This document shows positions 16,822 to 25,215 of a stretch of DNA of 49,029 nucleotides, piece by piece. The notes beneath the pieces are model-generated. The model worked only from the letters and a program-made list of their open reading frames with translations, was not told the DNA's origin and made no database searches. Both the position numbers and the translations under genes were made by a program. The stretch is taken from contig DASUFI010000113.1 in assembly GCA_036274635.1 (NCBI GenBank), positions 1 to 49,029 of the forward strand, given 5' to 3'. Every line of letters begins with the position of its first letter. Position 1 is the first letter of the stretch. This stretch comes from DASUFI01 sp036274635 (lineage in GTDB: Bacteria; Planctomycetota; B15-G4).

Positions 16822-18089
16822 GGCGACCCTCCTGGACCCGCCGCCACGGCGGGCAGGCTGGTGACTCGAACAACGGAACGGGAGGAGCTGCCGCCGACCG
16901 CGCGCCGGATGGCGCGCAGGACCGCGGACGCGGATTCCTCCCAGTCGAAGTTGGCCGACCAGGCAAGGGCTCGGCGACTCATGCGTCGTCGGAGCTCCTC
17001 GTCGGCCAACAATTTTGTGATGGCGGCGGCCAGGGCCCCCGGGCGGGCCTGCCGGACCAGCAGGCCCGTGACGCCGTCCTGGACGGTGTCCCTCAAACCG
17101 GGGACATCCGTGGCGACCACGGGGGTGCCGCAGGAGTACGCCTCGACCACGGTAAGGCCAAACCCCTCGCGGGTGCTGCACTGGACCAGCAGGGCAGCCC
17201 GCTTCAGCCAGGCCAGCTTCTTCTCCTCGGAGGCGAAGCCCGTGAAGTGGACCGACTCGGCGATCTGCAGGCGGCGGGCCAGCTTCCGCAGCCGGGCTTC
17301 CTGCTGCCCGCGGCCGATGACGACCAGCCGGGCTGCGGGGATGGCCTCCAAGACGACCGGGAAAGCCCGGAGCAACAGGTCGATCCGCTTGTAGGGCTCG
17401 AGCCTCCCGAGGGACACGACGAGCGGCTCGCGTTCGAGGAGGTCGCCCGGCTGCTGGGGCTGCAGCCCGCAGGGCACGACGTCGATGTGCGCCTCGGGCA
17501 CGCCGCGGCGCACGAGATCGGATTTGCTGCTGGCGCTGATCGTGAGCATCGGCACGCGGCGGTACACGCGCGGGATCAGGGCTTCGAGCGCGACGGATGC
17601 CGCCGCGATCGGCGGCGCGACCTGGCGGAAGGCGGTCCACCCGTGCAGGTGATGGTGGATCACCAGCACGGGTGTCCCGCCGGACCACAGGGGAGACAGG
17701 AACGGCACCTTGTTGTGCGCCTCGACGATCAAGTCCACCTCGCCGGCCGCGAGGCGGCGCCGGGCCTCGCTGGTGACGCGCGCGTAGAAGGACAGGCGCG
17801 TGCCGACGCGGCTGATCGCCACGCCGCGATGCTCGTCGCGCGCGGCCGCGCCCGGGAAGCCGCAGCACAGCAGCTCCGTGCGTACCCCGCGCGCGGCGAG
17901 GCGGCCGAAGATCTCGAACAGATGCGTCTCGGCGCCGCCGGCCAGCGGGTTCCTGTGGCAGCGCTCGTTGAGGAGCAGCACGCGCAGCGGGCGGGGGGCA
18001 GGCAGCGCCGGCGCGGCGCCGCGCCGTCCGGCCGCGAGGGCGCCGGCCCTCGGCGCTGCATCCGTCGTCGTTGCGTGCTGATCCGCCAC
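16818..18089 (-). CDS. GT4 family glycosyltransferase
   Basis: 423 residues, a GT-B fold enzyme. The N-terminal domain has NPLAGGAETH (donor/acceptor loop typical of GT4). The C-terminal domain starts at VVSLGRLEPYKRIDLLLRAF and has the retaining GT4 signature EGFGLTVVEAYSCGTPVVATD with the E-x7-E pair. It transfers a sugar from a nucleotide donor; the acceptor is unknown. GTG 18089 is chosen because AGGAGAG lies seven bases upstream. The first 33 residues are Ala/Pro-rich and outside the fold. Its stop overlaps the RHS start by four bases, so the two products are made together, which suggests that the enzyme may act on the RHS protein or on the surface it sits on; this is inference. Confidence 0.92.
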   Translation of the reverse strand: MADQHATTTDAAPRAGALAAGRRGAAPALPAPRPLRVLLLNERCHRNPLAGGAETHLFEIFGRLAARGVRTELLCCGFPGAAARDEHRGVAISRVGTRLSFYARVTSEARRRLAAGEVDLIVEAHNKVPFLSPLWSGGTPVLVIHHHLHGWTAFRQVAPPIAAASVALEALIPRVYRRVPMLTISASSKSDLVRRGVPEAHIDVVPCGLQPQQPGDLLEREPLVVSLGRLEPYKRIDLLLRAFPVVLEAIPAARLVVIGRGQQEARLRKLARRLQIAESVHFTGFASEEKKLAWLKRAALLVQCSTREGFGLTVVEAYSCGTPVVATDVPGLRDTVQDGVTGLLVRQARPGALAAAITKLLADEELRRRMSRRALAWSANFDWEESASAVLRAIRRAVGGSSSRSVVRVTSLPAVAAGPGGSP

Positions 18090-18153
18090 GCGCGCTCTCC
18101 TGTCTCGATGCGCGCCGGTCTAATCGGGAGGCTCGCAAGCGGGGAAGGGGGCA

Positions 18154-18176
18154 GAATTGTCGCGCGGCGACAATTC
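18154..18176. promoter_or_regulatory. Perfect 10-bp inverted repeat, possible operator
   Basis: GAATTGTCGC and GCGACAATTC are perfect inverted copies around GCG. The dyad lies between the divergent GT4 gene (start 18089) and the HigA-like frame. A GAATTG half-site also occurs in the dyad at 7874-7879. An operator for the HTH protein downstream is a reasonable guess. Confidence 0.45.
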
Positions 18177-18332
18177 GAGGGTGCGCCGAAACGTGCGCGT
18201 TGGGCGTGTCCGCGCTCGCCGACGGCCTCGGATCGCCAGTTCCAGATTTTGCGCCGACGCCATCACTTTTCCTGTCCGGTCGGCTCGGCGGCGCGCGCTT
18301 TGGGATTGGACCCACCGCCGGAGTTGTTTGAC

Positions 18333-18863
18333 GTGCGGAGTCGTCGAGGTCTTCGGGGAAGCAAGCCGGAAGCGGGGCCGCGGCGTGACCTGCGCGTGCC
18401 GCCGACCCCCGGGGAGATCCTCTGGGCGTTCTTCCTCGAGCCCTCGGGCGCGAGCGCCGCCGACTTCGCCCGCCGCGCGAACATGCAGCCGGCCGACCTC
18501 AGCCGCATCCGCCGTGGGCGACGGCCACTCACCACCGTCACGGCGGAGAAGATCGCGACCGCAACGCGCACGCGCCCGGTCACCTGGCGCGAGCTGCAGG
18601 ATGTCCGAAGCGAGTGGGAGGCCGGTAGACCCGTCGACTACGACGTGGACGTTGCGCCGCTGCTGCGGGCTCTGCGCCTACCGCCATCGACCGCTTTCAA
18701 GCCGGCCCTTCCCTGGCAAGCGCCCAGCAACGCGACGACTGGACCTCACCGGGGAGCAGTCGGCCCCTTGGGTCCAGCCGCCGAGAAGCCGGGATCAGGC
18801 AGTTCACCAGCCACGCGGCTTGGCGGACGGGGCGGCAGCAGGGGCTCGGGCCAGCTCCCCTGA
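18333..18863 (+). CDS. HigA-like helix-turn-helix protein, possibly decayed
   Basis: The frame encodes an XRE-type segment: PGEILWAFFLEPSGASAADF...NMQPADLSRIRRGRRPLTTVTAEKIATATRTRPVTW. This is the layout of HigA antitoxins (PGEIL-EFLEPLG...ISEI-NGRR-IT--TA-RLA-ALGTSP-FW). GTG 18333 is a guess; the frame is open far upstream with no gene-like content. HigA is normally about 100 residues, but this frame reaches 176 and its end overlaps the DUF2723 gene by 118 bases on the other strand, so the tail is probably not genuine or the gene is eroded. No HigB-like toxin is seen beside it. The segment 18090-18332 upstream holds only the dyad. Confidence 0.5.
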   Translation: MRSRRGLRGSKPEAGPRRDLRVPPTPGEILWAFFLEPSGASAADFARRANMQPADLSRIRRGRRPLTTVTAEKIATATRTRPVTWRELQDVRSEWEAGRPVDYDVDVAPLLRALRLPPSTAFKPALPWQAPSNATTGPHRGAVGPLGPAAEKPGSGSSPATRLGGRGGSRGSGQLP

Positions 18864-21442
18864 GCATCGATCGGGGGGCCAAACGTGGCCGCGGTGATCT
18901 GATCGGCGAGGTCCACGGGCCAGTCGCCATTGACGAGTTGCTGCAGGTCTTCCGCCACGCGCGCGTCCCCCGGCACCAGCCGCAGCACCTCGCGGAAGGC
19001 TTGCTCAGCCTTGGCCCGATCCCCGCGCCGGGCCAGCAGCTCGGCCGCCTCGCGCCACGGCGCGGGGTCGTTCTCGTCGGCCGCGGCCAGCGCCTCGTAC
19101 TGCGCCAGCGCTTCGAGCGGCCGATCCGCCTCGTCGAGCAGACGCGCGAGCTCCAGGCGGCCGTCGCGCTGGTCCGGATCCACTTCGACCAGGCGCTGCA
19201 ACAGCTCGATCGCGCGCGCCTTGTCCCCGAGGTTGCGCAGGACCAGCGCCTCGTTGCGCAGCGCGAGCACGTAGCGGCTGTCCTCGTCCCGCGCTCGGTC
19301 AAAGAAGGGCACCGCATCCGCCAGCCGTCCGCTCTCGGCCAGCGCCGAGCCGATGTTGTTGAGCGCCTGCTTGAGCGGCGCGAGATCGCCCGTGATCTCC
19401 GTCCAGCACGAGAGCGCGTCGTCGAGCCGGCCGGCACGCAGCAGCGCGTAGCCGCGCATGTAGCGCATGTCGCCCTCGACCATCTGCACCGTGAAGTCGA
19501 GGCGCTCACGCGCGTCGCGCCCGATGAGCGACAGGCAGCGGTCCCAGGCGGCCAGGCCCGGCGGCTCGTGACCGTCGGCGTTCACGATCCACAGCGCGTC
19601 CCCCTCGGGCGCCGTCAGGACCTTGAAGACGGGCCCCATCGGTTCGAGGCGCAGGCCCGCGAGGTCGCCGCTCTCGCGCCGGTTGGCGAAATAGACGGGC
19701 CCGGGCCACTTGTGGATGAGGACGACTTCCTCGAAGCCGCGCCGGGCGGCGCCCGAGAGGCCCTGCCACGTCTCATGCTCCTGCTCGTCGAGGAAGGGCT
19801 CCAGGACCTCTGGCTCGATGCGCCCGTATTTGTCGGCGATCACGACGTCGGGCCGGTAGCCTTCCACGCCCTGCCAGTACATGACCGAGAAGGTGCTGTG
19901 GTCGCTGGACGGGAAGTAGAGCGCGCCCGGCTCCAGGGTGTCGAGGATGGCCTTCCCGAAGTCCGCGATCGCTGTCGTGCGGCTGCGGTCGGCGACCGCG
20001 AAGTGCGTGCTCGCGGGCCAGGCCACGAGAGCGGCGCAGGCAAGTCCCGCGAGTCCCCACGCCCCCCGGCGCGCTCGCCACCGCGCCGCGGCCTGGACCA
20101 GCGCGTCGAGCCCGCCGCCGATCATCCAGGCCAGCGCGAGCCAGGCCGGGATCCAGAAGATCTGCACCGCGTAGATGTGCTCGCGCTCGAAGGGGAAGGC
20201 CGTGTACTGCGTGATGCCGACCGACGAGAGCCACCCGAGCGCAACGAGGAAGAGCCAGAGCCCCGTCTGCCTCACGAAGAGCGGCAAGCACCCGAGCACC
20301 GCGAGCAGCAGCACCCACCCCGCCCCGAACTGCCGCCCCGCCCAGTGCGCAAGGATCGAGAGCCGGCGCAGGTTCTCGCCCGCGCCCCCGCCTGAGGCCT
20401 GCTGCTCCACCTCCACCTCGGCGTACTGCTGCCGGGTGACGTGCTGCCACAGCGTTGCGGCCGACCGGGGATGGCCCCAGTCCACATACGGATAGCGAGC
20501 GGAAGCGAGGGGGAGCACGAGGTAGAGGACGAGCGGCAGAAGGCCGGCGAGTGCGGCGAGAGCCAGCGTGCCTCGCGAGCGCAGGAGCTGCGGCGCGACC
20601 AGCAGCGCGCCCACGACGACCAGCGCACCGACAGGCAGCGCCGAGGTGTGGTTGGTGCACGACAGTCCGGTGACGAAGGCCAGGACGACCAGCCGGCCCG
20701 GCGTCGGCCGCTCGGCGAGGCGCACGAGCAGCAGCAGCTGCAGCGCGATGAAGAACGTGTTGAGCCCGTAGACCTCCGGGATGACGGCCTGGGTCCAGTG
20801 CGTGAGCGAGACACCGAAGAGGGCAGCCGCCGTCACCGCGGCGAGGCGCGAACGCAGCGTCTTGAGCAAGACGGCGAGCAGGAGCGCGTTGGCGGCGGCC
20901 GAGAACACGGCCGAGACCATGGCCACGCGCCAGGCGACGGAGACGACGCTGGCAGCATGGTCAGCGGTCCAGGCAAGCAGCAGCCAGAGCGGATACCCCG
21001 GCGGGTGCGGCACGCCGAAGCCGTGCGCCGCGGCCAGAAACTCCCCTGCGTCCTCGCCGGTGACCGTGCGCGCGCAGGTCAGCGCGTACAGGACGAGGCT
21101 GGCGATGCCGAGGGCCCCGATGAGCACGGCGTCGAGCCGCGTGAGCGGCCGCGTCGAGAGCTTCGTCAGCGCGCGCCGTGCACTCCCCCACGAGAACATC
21201 TCCGGCGGGGCCGACTGCCCCCGCTCCTCGATCCGCCGCACGTCGCCCGCCGAGCGCACCGCCCCGAGCCGCTCCAGGAATCCCCGGACCGTCGCCTCGG
21301 GAAGCCCGCAACCCTGCGCCAGCGTGGCATCTCCGAGGCGCCGGTAGTGCCGCAGCAGGTAGCGCCGCTCCCAGAAGCCCAGCCGCGCGCGCGCCCGCGG
21401 CTGCCGGCCGCCCCGCGCGTCCTTTTCAGGCCCGCTGTCCAT
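18746..21442 (-). CDS. DUF2723 membrane glycosyltransferase-like protein with TPR repeats
   Basis: 898 residues. An N-terminal stretch (about 20-60) looks like a small HTH (YLLRHYRRLGDATLAQGCGL). Residues about 100-470 hold some ten membrane helices with the DUF2723 hallmark EDAGEFLAAAHGFGVPHPPG, where the acidic residues are the likely catalytic base as in GT-C protein O-mannosyltransferases. An extracytoplasmic part follows (about 480-650), then four or more TPR units (about 660-830; e.g. ALNNIGSALAESGRLADAV). It probably moves a lipid-linked sugar outside the membrane, with the TPR part holding partners; the acceptor is unknown. AAGGG precedes ATG 21442. A -35/-10 pair lies upstream. Confidence 0.88.
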   Translation of the reverse strand: MDSGPEKDARGGRQPRARARLGFWERRYLLRHYRRLGDATLAQGCGLPEATVRGFLERLGAVRSAGDVRRIEERGQSAPPEMFSWGSARRALTKLSTRPLTRLDAVLIGALGIASLVLYALTCARTVTGEDAGEFLAAAHGFGVPHPPGYPLWLLLAWTADHAASVVSVAWRVAMVSAVFSAAANALLLAVLLKTLRSRLAAVTAAALFGVSLTHWTQAVIPEVYGLNTFFIALQLLLLVRLAERPTPGRLVVLAFVTGLSCTNHTSALPVGALVVVGALLVAPQLLRSRGTLALAALAGLLPLVLYLVLPLASARYPYVDWGHPRSAATLWQHVTRQQYAEVEVEQQASGGGAGENLRRLSILAHWAGRQFGAGWVLLLAVLGCLPLFVRQTGLWLFLVALGWLSSVGITQYTAFPFEREHIYAVQIFWIPAWLALAWMIGGGLDALVQAAARWRARRGAWGLAGLACAALVAWPASTHFAVADRSRTTAIADFGKAILDTLEPGALYFPSSDHSTFSVMYWQGVEGYRPDVVIADKYGRIEPEVLEPFLDEQEHETWQGLSGAARRGFEEVVLIHKWPGPVYFANRRESGDLAGLRLEPMGPVFKVLTAPEGDALWIVNADGHEPPGLAAWDRCLSLIGRDARERLDFTVQMVEGDMRYMRGYALLRAGRLDDALSCWTEITGDLAPLKQALNNIGSALAESGRLADAVPFFDRARDEDSRYVLALRNEALVLRNLGDKARAIELLQRLVEVDPDQRDGRLELARLLDEADRPLEALAQYEALAAADENDPAPWREAAELLARRGDRAKAEQAFREVLRLVPGDARVAEDLQQLVNGDWPVDLADQITAATFGPPIDAQGSWPEPLLPPRPPSRVAGELPDPGFSAAGPKGPTAPR

Positions 21443-21471
21443 CGCGCACGTCCCTTCCGGCAGTCGCGGGC

Positions 21472-21500
21472 ATCAGACACCCGCCGGCCGGAATCGTCAA
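21472..21500 (-). promoter_or_regulatory. Sigma-70-like promoter of the DUF2723 gene
   Basis: Read on the minus strand: TTGACG (21495-21500), 17 bases, TCTGAT (21472-21477). Five of six and four of six bases agree with consensus and the spacing is ideal. The predicted leader is about 25 bases and contains the ribosome binding site. Confidence 0.55.
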
Positions 21501-21594
21501 GGTGCGCCGCGGCTGCGGCCGCGAGAATCACGACGCTCACACTTTTCGGAGAAGCCCTGGCCGGTCGGAGCGCCCGACGGCGCATGAGGGATCG

Positions 21595-22728
21595 ATGTCG
21601 GGAAGCACGCCGGTCCGCCGTGAGCAGCCAGCCACGCTGAGCTACCGGCTGCGCCTCGGGGCGTCCGAGCCGCACGAGGTCGAGGTCCGCTTCGGTCCGG
21701 CACTGCGCGTGCTCACCGTGAAGATCGACGGGCAGCAGGTCTACCGGCACTGGGATCGCGCGCCTTGGGCCTCGCGCCGGTCAAGGGACTTCAAGCTGCC
21801 GGGACGCGAGGCGCACACCCTCGTCGTCGATCCGCCGGGCGGCCGCAACACGCGCGGCTTGGACGCCAGGAGCTACGTCGTCTGGCTCGACGGCCAGCCC
21901 GTGCTGCGTGTCGGGCGCGACGGCGCGGCGGGCGGAGCTTCGACGGACTTCACCGGCGAGCGGCCCGGACGCGGCGCGCTCTTCGCCTACGACGAGGCTC
22001 GGCATGCGGCCGCCTACCGGCTCGCGCGTCGGCTGGTCGGCGGGCGGCGCGTGCTCGACGCGGGCTGCGGAGACGGGTACGGCACGGCCAGCCTCGCGGG
22101 CCTCGCGAAGCTCGTGGTGGGCGTCGACTCCTCGGCGGCCGCGATTGCCGGCTGCCGCATGCGCTGGCGCGAGCCGGACCTGCGCTTCGAGGTCGGCGAC
22201 GTCGCCCGGCCCAGCATCTCAACCGAGCGCTTCGACGTGGTGCTCGCCTTCCAGATCCTCGAGCACATGCAGGACCCGGTGGCTTTCCTGCGGGCGCTCC
22301 AGCACCGGCTGCTGCCGGGCGGCCTGCTCCTGCTGACGACGCCCAACCGGCTGACCTCGGCCACCGAGAACCCGTACCACGTCCGCGAGTACACGGCCGC
22401 CGAGCTGCGCGCGCTGCTCGGCGCGGTCTTCGACGAGGTCGCGGTCACGGGACTGTTCGGGAGCGCGCGGGTCATGGAGTTCGAGGCGCGGCGTGCGCGC
22501 GCGGCGCGGCGCATCCTGCGCCTCGATCCCTTGCGCCTGCGGCGGCTGCTGCCGGCGACGGTCGAGCGGGCGGCTTTCGCGCGGCTGGCGCTGGCCGTCC
22601 GCGGGCAGGTCGCGGCGGCGGCGCCCGAGGTTACCGGCATCGGTGAGCAGGACTTCGTCGAGGCCGCCGGCGATCTCGACGCAGCGATCGACCTCGTGGC
22701 GCAATGCTGCGGCAAGAAGGCAGTCTGA
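21595..22728 (+). CDS. SAM-dependent methyltransferase with a FAIM-like N-terminal domain
   Basis: 377 residues. Residues about 125-290 are a class I methyltransferase: motif I VLDAGCGDGYG, acidic VVGVDSS at the end of strand 2, RFEVGDVA, and FDVVLAFQILEHMQDP as motif II. The first 110 residues are beta-rich (LRVLTVKIDGQQVY...SRDFKLPGREAHTLVVD...YVVWLDGQPV) and recall the FAIM1 fold (VDG-..R..FKL.G.E...); this match is by eye only. The substrate is unknown; a surface glycan or lipid is likely given the DUF2723 and GT4 neighbours. GAGG six bases before ATG 21595 sets the start. The gene is divergent from the DUF2723 gene and converges on the fusion gene at 22771. Confidence 0.85.
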   Translation: MSGSTPVRREQPATLSYRLRLGASEPHEVEVRFGPALRVLTVKIDGQQVYRHWDRAPWASRRSRDFKLPGREAHTLVVDPPGGRNTRGLDARSYVVWLDGQPVLRVGRDGAAGGASTDFTGERPGRGALFAYDEARHAAAYRLARRLVGGRRVLDAGCGDGYGTASLAGLAKLVVGVDSSAAAIAGCRMRWREPDLRFEVGDVARPSISTERFDVVLAFQILEHMQDPVAFLRALQHRLLPGGLLLLTTPNRLTSATENPYHVREYTAAELRALLGAVFDEVAVTGLFGSARVMEFEARRARAARRILRLDPLRLRRLLPATVERAAFARLALAVRGQVAAAAPEVTGIGEQDFVEAAGDLDAAIDLVAQCCGKKAV

Positions 22729-22770
22729 TCCGCAGGGCCTTCGCCTTCGAGCGCCGGACGTCCGCGTCCG

Positions 22771-24636
22771 CTATCCCCTCGCCCCGCTCTCCTTCAGGAC
22801 GCGCAAGATCGCGTCATACCTCCCGAACGGCGGGAAGATGTAAGCCCCCTTCACGCGCGGGCTCTCCAGCGCCGCCGCCAGGCTCTCGGTCGCCACGCGA
22901 ATCCCCACCTCGCGCTGCTCGTCGCGGGACTTCGCATCACGCAGCCGCTTCATCACCGACTCCGGCACCGCCATGCCCGGCACCTCGCGCGTGAGGAACT
23001 CCGCGTTCTTGAGGCTGGCGAGCGGCAGGATGCCCACGAAGAACGGCACCGGCGGCGCCGACTCCGTGGCCGCGAGGAACTTCTCCAGCAGCCGCGGGTC
23101 GTAGACCGGCTGGCTGAACACGAACTCCGCGCCCGCCGCGATCTTGCGCGCGTGCTTGGCGGCCTCGTGCTCGAGGTCCACCGCGCCCGGGTTGCAGCCG
23201 GTGCCGATGACGAAGGACGTCTGCTCGCCGAGCGGCTTGCCCGAGAGGTCGAGGCCGTGGTTCAGGCCGTTGGCGAAGCCGATGAGCCCCACGCTGTCCA
23301 CGTCGAAGACCGCCGTGGCATCGGGGAAGTTGCCCATCTTGGGCGGGTCGCCGGTGATGAGCATGAGGTTGTTGAGGCCGAGGCTGTTGGCGCCGATGAG
23401 GTCCATCTGCATCGCGAGGATGTTCCGGTCGCGGCAGCAGTAGTGGACGATGGTCTCCATCCCCACCTGCTGCTTGACCTGGATGGCGAGGGCGGCGGGG
23501 CCCATGCGGGCGATGGCGCGGGGGCCGTCGGCGATGTTGACGGCGTCGATGCCGTTGTCGCGCAGGAAGCGCGCGGCCTCCACGGACTTGGTGGCGTCGA
23601 GGCCGGGCGGCGGGTCGAGCTCGACCGAGACTGCGAAGCGCTTGCCGAGCAGCGCCCCCCACGCCGAGCGCAGCTCGAGGGCCTTGGGCTCCATGCGCTC
23701 GGGAGGCGCCGCGGGCGCGGCCTCGCGCACCGCGATGCGCGCCGCGCGCGGCTGGATGGAGAGCAGGAAGCTGGACACCTCGCGGATCTCGCGCGGCGTC
23801 ACGCCGCAGCAGCCGCCGATGAGGCGCGCGCCCTTCTGCACGAAGCGCCGGCTGTACTCGGCGATGTACTCGGGGCTGGAGAGGTAGACCGAGCGTCCCT
23901 CGATGAGCGCCGGGCCACCCACGTTCGGCATGGCCGAGACGGGCAGGGCCGTCGCGCCGCGCAGCAGCTCGACCACGTCCAGCGTGGTGTGCGGGCCGTC
24001 GCCGCAGTTGATGCCCACCACGCTGGCCCCGCCGCGCATGGCAGTTGCGACCAGGTCCTCCGGCTGCACGAGGAAGTCGTTGTGCCCCATGATGAAGCCG
24101 CGGTGGAAGGAGAAGCTGGCCACCACGGGCAGATCGGTGGCCTTGCGGCAGGCCTCGATGGCGCGGTAGAGGTCGGGCAGGCTGGTGAAGGTGTCGAGAT
24201 AGAGCACGTCGCAGCCCGCGTCGGCCAGCACGCTGGCCACGTCGGCGTAGGCGGCCTGCGCCTCGGCCTCGCCCAGGCCCGCCTCCTTGGCGCCGGGGCC
24301 GAGCGGGCCCATGCTGCCCGCCACGTACACCTCGTCGCCCGCTTCCTCGCGCGCCAGCGCCGTGCCGGCGCGCAGGATGTCGTGCAGCCGCGACTCGAGC
24401 CCGTGCGCCGCGAGCTTGATGCGGTTGGCGCCGTAGGTGTTGGTCTCGAGCAGCTCGCTGCCCGCCGCCACGTAGTCGCGGTGGATGGCGCGCACGAGGC
24501 TGGCGTTGACCAGGTTCAGCTCGTCGTAGCAGCGGTTGATGAACACGCCGCGGTCGTAGATCTCGCTGCCCATGCCGCCGTCGCCGAGGATGACCCGCTC
24601 GGAGAGGGCCACGAGGAAGGGCGAGCGGGCGGGCAT
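22771..24636 (-). CDS. Homocysteine S-methyltransferase / methylenetetrahydrofolate reductase fusion
   Basis: 621 residues, similar in layout to the YitJ type. Residues 1-300 are a homocysteine methyltransferase barrel: DGGMGSEIYDRG at the N-terminus and the zinc cysteines in GINCGDG and GGCCGVTP. Residues about 330-615 are the FAD-dependent reductase (SVELDPPPG, YCCRDRN, LMLITGDPPKMG, FVFSQPVYD). The enzyme would make 5-methyltetrahydrofolate and transfer methyl groups to homocysteine, so it serves methionine synthesis without a cobalamin domain; the methyl donor of the first half may be S-methylmethionine or SAM. The start ATG 24636 fits the barrel start, though no ribosome binding site is evident. 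Two hairpins lie in the leader (24655-24705). Confidence 0.9.
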   Translation of the reverse strand: MPARSPFLVALSERVILGDGGMGSEIYDRGVFINRCYDELNLVNASLVRAIHRDYVAAGSELLETNTYGANRIKLAAHGLESRLHDILRAGTALAREEAGDEVYVAGSMGPLGPGAKEAGLGEAEAQAAYADVASVLADAGCDVLYLDTFTSLPDLYRAIEACRKATDLPVVASFSFHRGFIMGHNDFLVQPEDLVATAMRGGASVVGINCGDGPHTTLDVVELLRGATALPVSAMPNVGGPALIEGRSVYLSSPEYIAEYSRRFVQKGARLIGGCCGVTPREIREVSSFLLSIQPRAARIAVREAAPAAPPERMEPKALELRSAWGALLGKRFAVSVELDPPPGLDATKSVEAARFLRDNGIDAVNIADGPRAIARMGPAALAIQVKQQVGMETIVHYCCRDRNILAMQMDLIGANSLGLNNLMLITGDPPKMGNFPDATAVFDVDSVGLIGFANGLNHGLDLSGKPLGEQTSFVIGTGCNPGAVDLEHEAAKHARKIAAGAEFVFSQPVYDPRLLEKFLAATESAPPVPFFVGILPLASLKNAEFLTREVPGMAVPESVMKRLRDAKSRDEQREVGIRVATESLAAALESPRVKGAYIFPPFGRYDAILRVLKESGARG

Positions 24637-24717
24637 GCGGGGGTCCGGTGGGCGGCAACCCGCGGGTGGCTGCCCGCGGCGCGTCCGTTCGGGACGCTGG
24701 GACGGTATCGGCAGCGG

Positions 24718-24746
24718 AGCCTAGCGGGCTGTCCGGGCAGCGGCAA
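24718..24746 (-). promoter_or_regulatory. Promoter of the methyltransferase/reductase gene
   Basis: Read on the minus strand: TTGCCG (24741-24746), 17 bases, TAGGCT (24718-24723). The leader then contains two stem-loops: GCGTCC/GGACGC and CCGCGGG/CCCGCGG. They do not match the SAM or SAH riboswitch consensus I know, so no riboswitch is claimed. Confidence 0.45.
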
Positions 24747-24770
24747 GCCGAACACGAGTGTTCGCTTGCC
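24742..24770. promoter_or_regulatory. Inverted repeat bridging two divergent -35 boxes
   Basis: GGCAAGC(C)GAACAC and GTGTTCGCTTGCC pair over 13 bases with one bulged C and a GA centre. The left arm overlaps the -35 of the minus promoter and the right arm overlaps the -35 of the plus promoter. A dimeric regulator bound here would control both genes at once. Confidence 0.55.
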
Positions 24771-24793
24771 CGCCCGCGGAATCCCGCTATCGT
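24766..24793 (+). promoter_or_regulatory. Promoter of the MIP18-type gene
   Basis: TTGCCC (24766-24771), 16 bases, TATCGT (24788-24793). The gene starts at 24855 with GGGAG seven bases before the ATG, giving a leader of about 55 bases. Confidence 0.45.
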
Positions 24794-24854
24794 GCGCATC
24801 CGGCGCGGCGCACGCCCGCCCGCCTCCCCGCGCCCAGCCTCCCGGGAGCCCCCC

Positions 24855-25202
24855 ATGCCCGACGCCCCCGACGCCACGCGCGACCTGCCGCGCGAGCTGC
24901 GCGACCCGATCATGGCCGCCCTCGGCACCGTCTACGACCCCGAGGTGCCCGTCGACATCGTGCAGTTCGGCCTCGTCTACGGCCTCGACGTCAACAAGGA
25001 CGGCGACGTGACCCTCACCATGAGCCTCACCTCGCCCAGCTGCCCGTCGGCCGCGACGATCCCGAAGGAGTGCGAGACCAAGATCCGCAACGTGCCCGGC
25101 GTGAAGGCCGTCACCGTGAACGTGGTGTGGGATCCGCCATGGGGCCCCGAGATGATCTCGCCCGAGGGGCGCAAGAAGCTCGGCATGGACATGGACGAGT
25201 AG
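24855..25202 (+). CDS. MIP18/DUF59 family iron-sulfur assembly protein
   Basis: 115 residues, the normal size of a single DUF59 domain. VYDPEVPVDIVQFGLVYGL is the family N-terminal motif, and TSPSCPSA holds the conserved cysteine that helps in Fe-S cluster handling. VNVVWDPPWGPEMISPEGR is the typical end. Relatives (SufT, the domain in ApbC/Mrp, eukaryotic MIP18) help mature iron-sulfur proteins in the cytoplasm. Two ferredoxins and a 2Fe-2S protein are coded in this window as possible clients, though not in the same operon. It is the first gene of a probable three-gene unit with the membrane proteins at 25216 and 25767. Confidence 0.92.
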   Translation: MPDAPDATRDLPRELRDPIMAALGTVYDPEVPVDIVQFGLVYGLDVNKDGDVTLTMSLTSPSCPSAATIPKECETKIRNVPGVKAVTVNVVWDPPWGPEMISPEGRKKLGMDMDE

Positions 25203-25215
25203 GCGCGCGCCGCTC

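Noticed and set aside
13000..18000. Long plus-strand reading frames opposite the RHS and GT4 genes
   Set aside because: They are shadows created by high GC and by the codon bias of the minus-strand genes; they have low-complexity Arg/Val/Ala-rich products.
24637..24717. SAM or SAH riboswitch in the leader of the homocysteine methyltransferase gene
   Set aside because: Two hairpins are present, but the conserved core bases of the known SAM and SAH classes are not.
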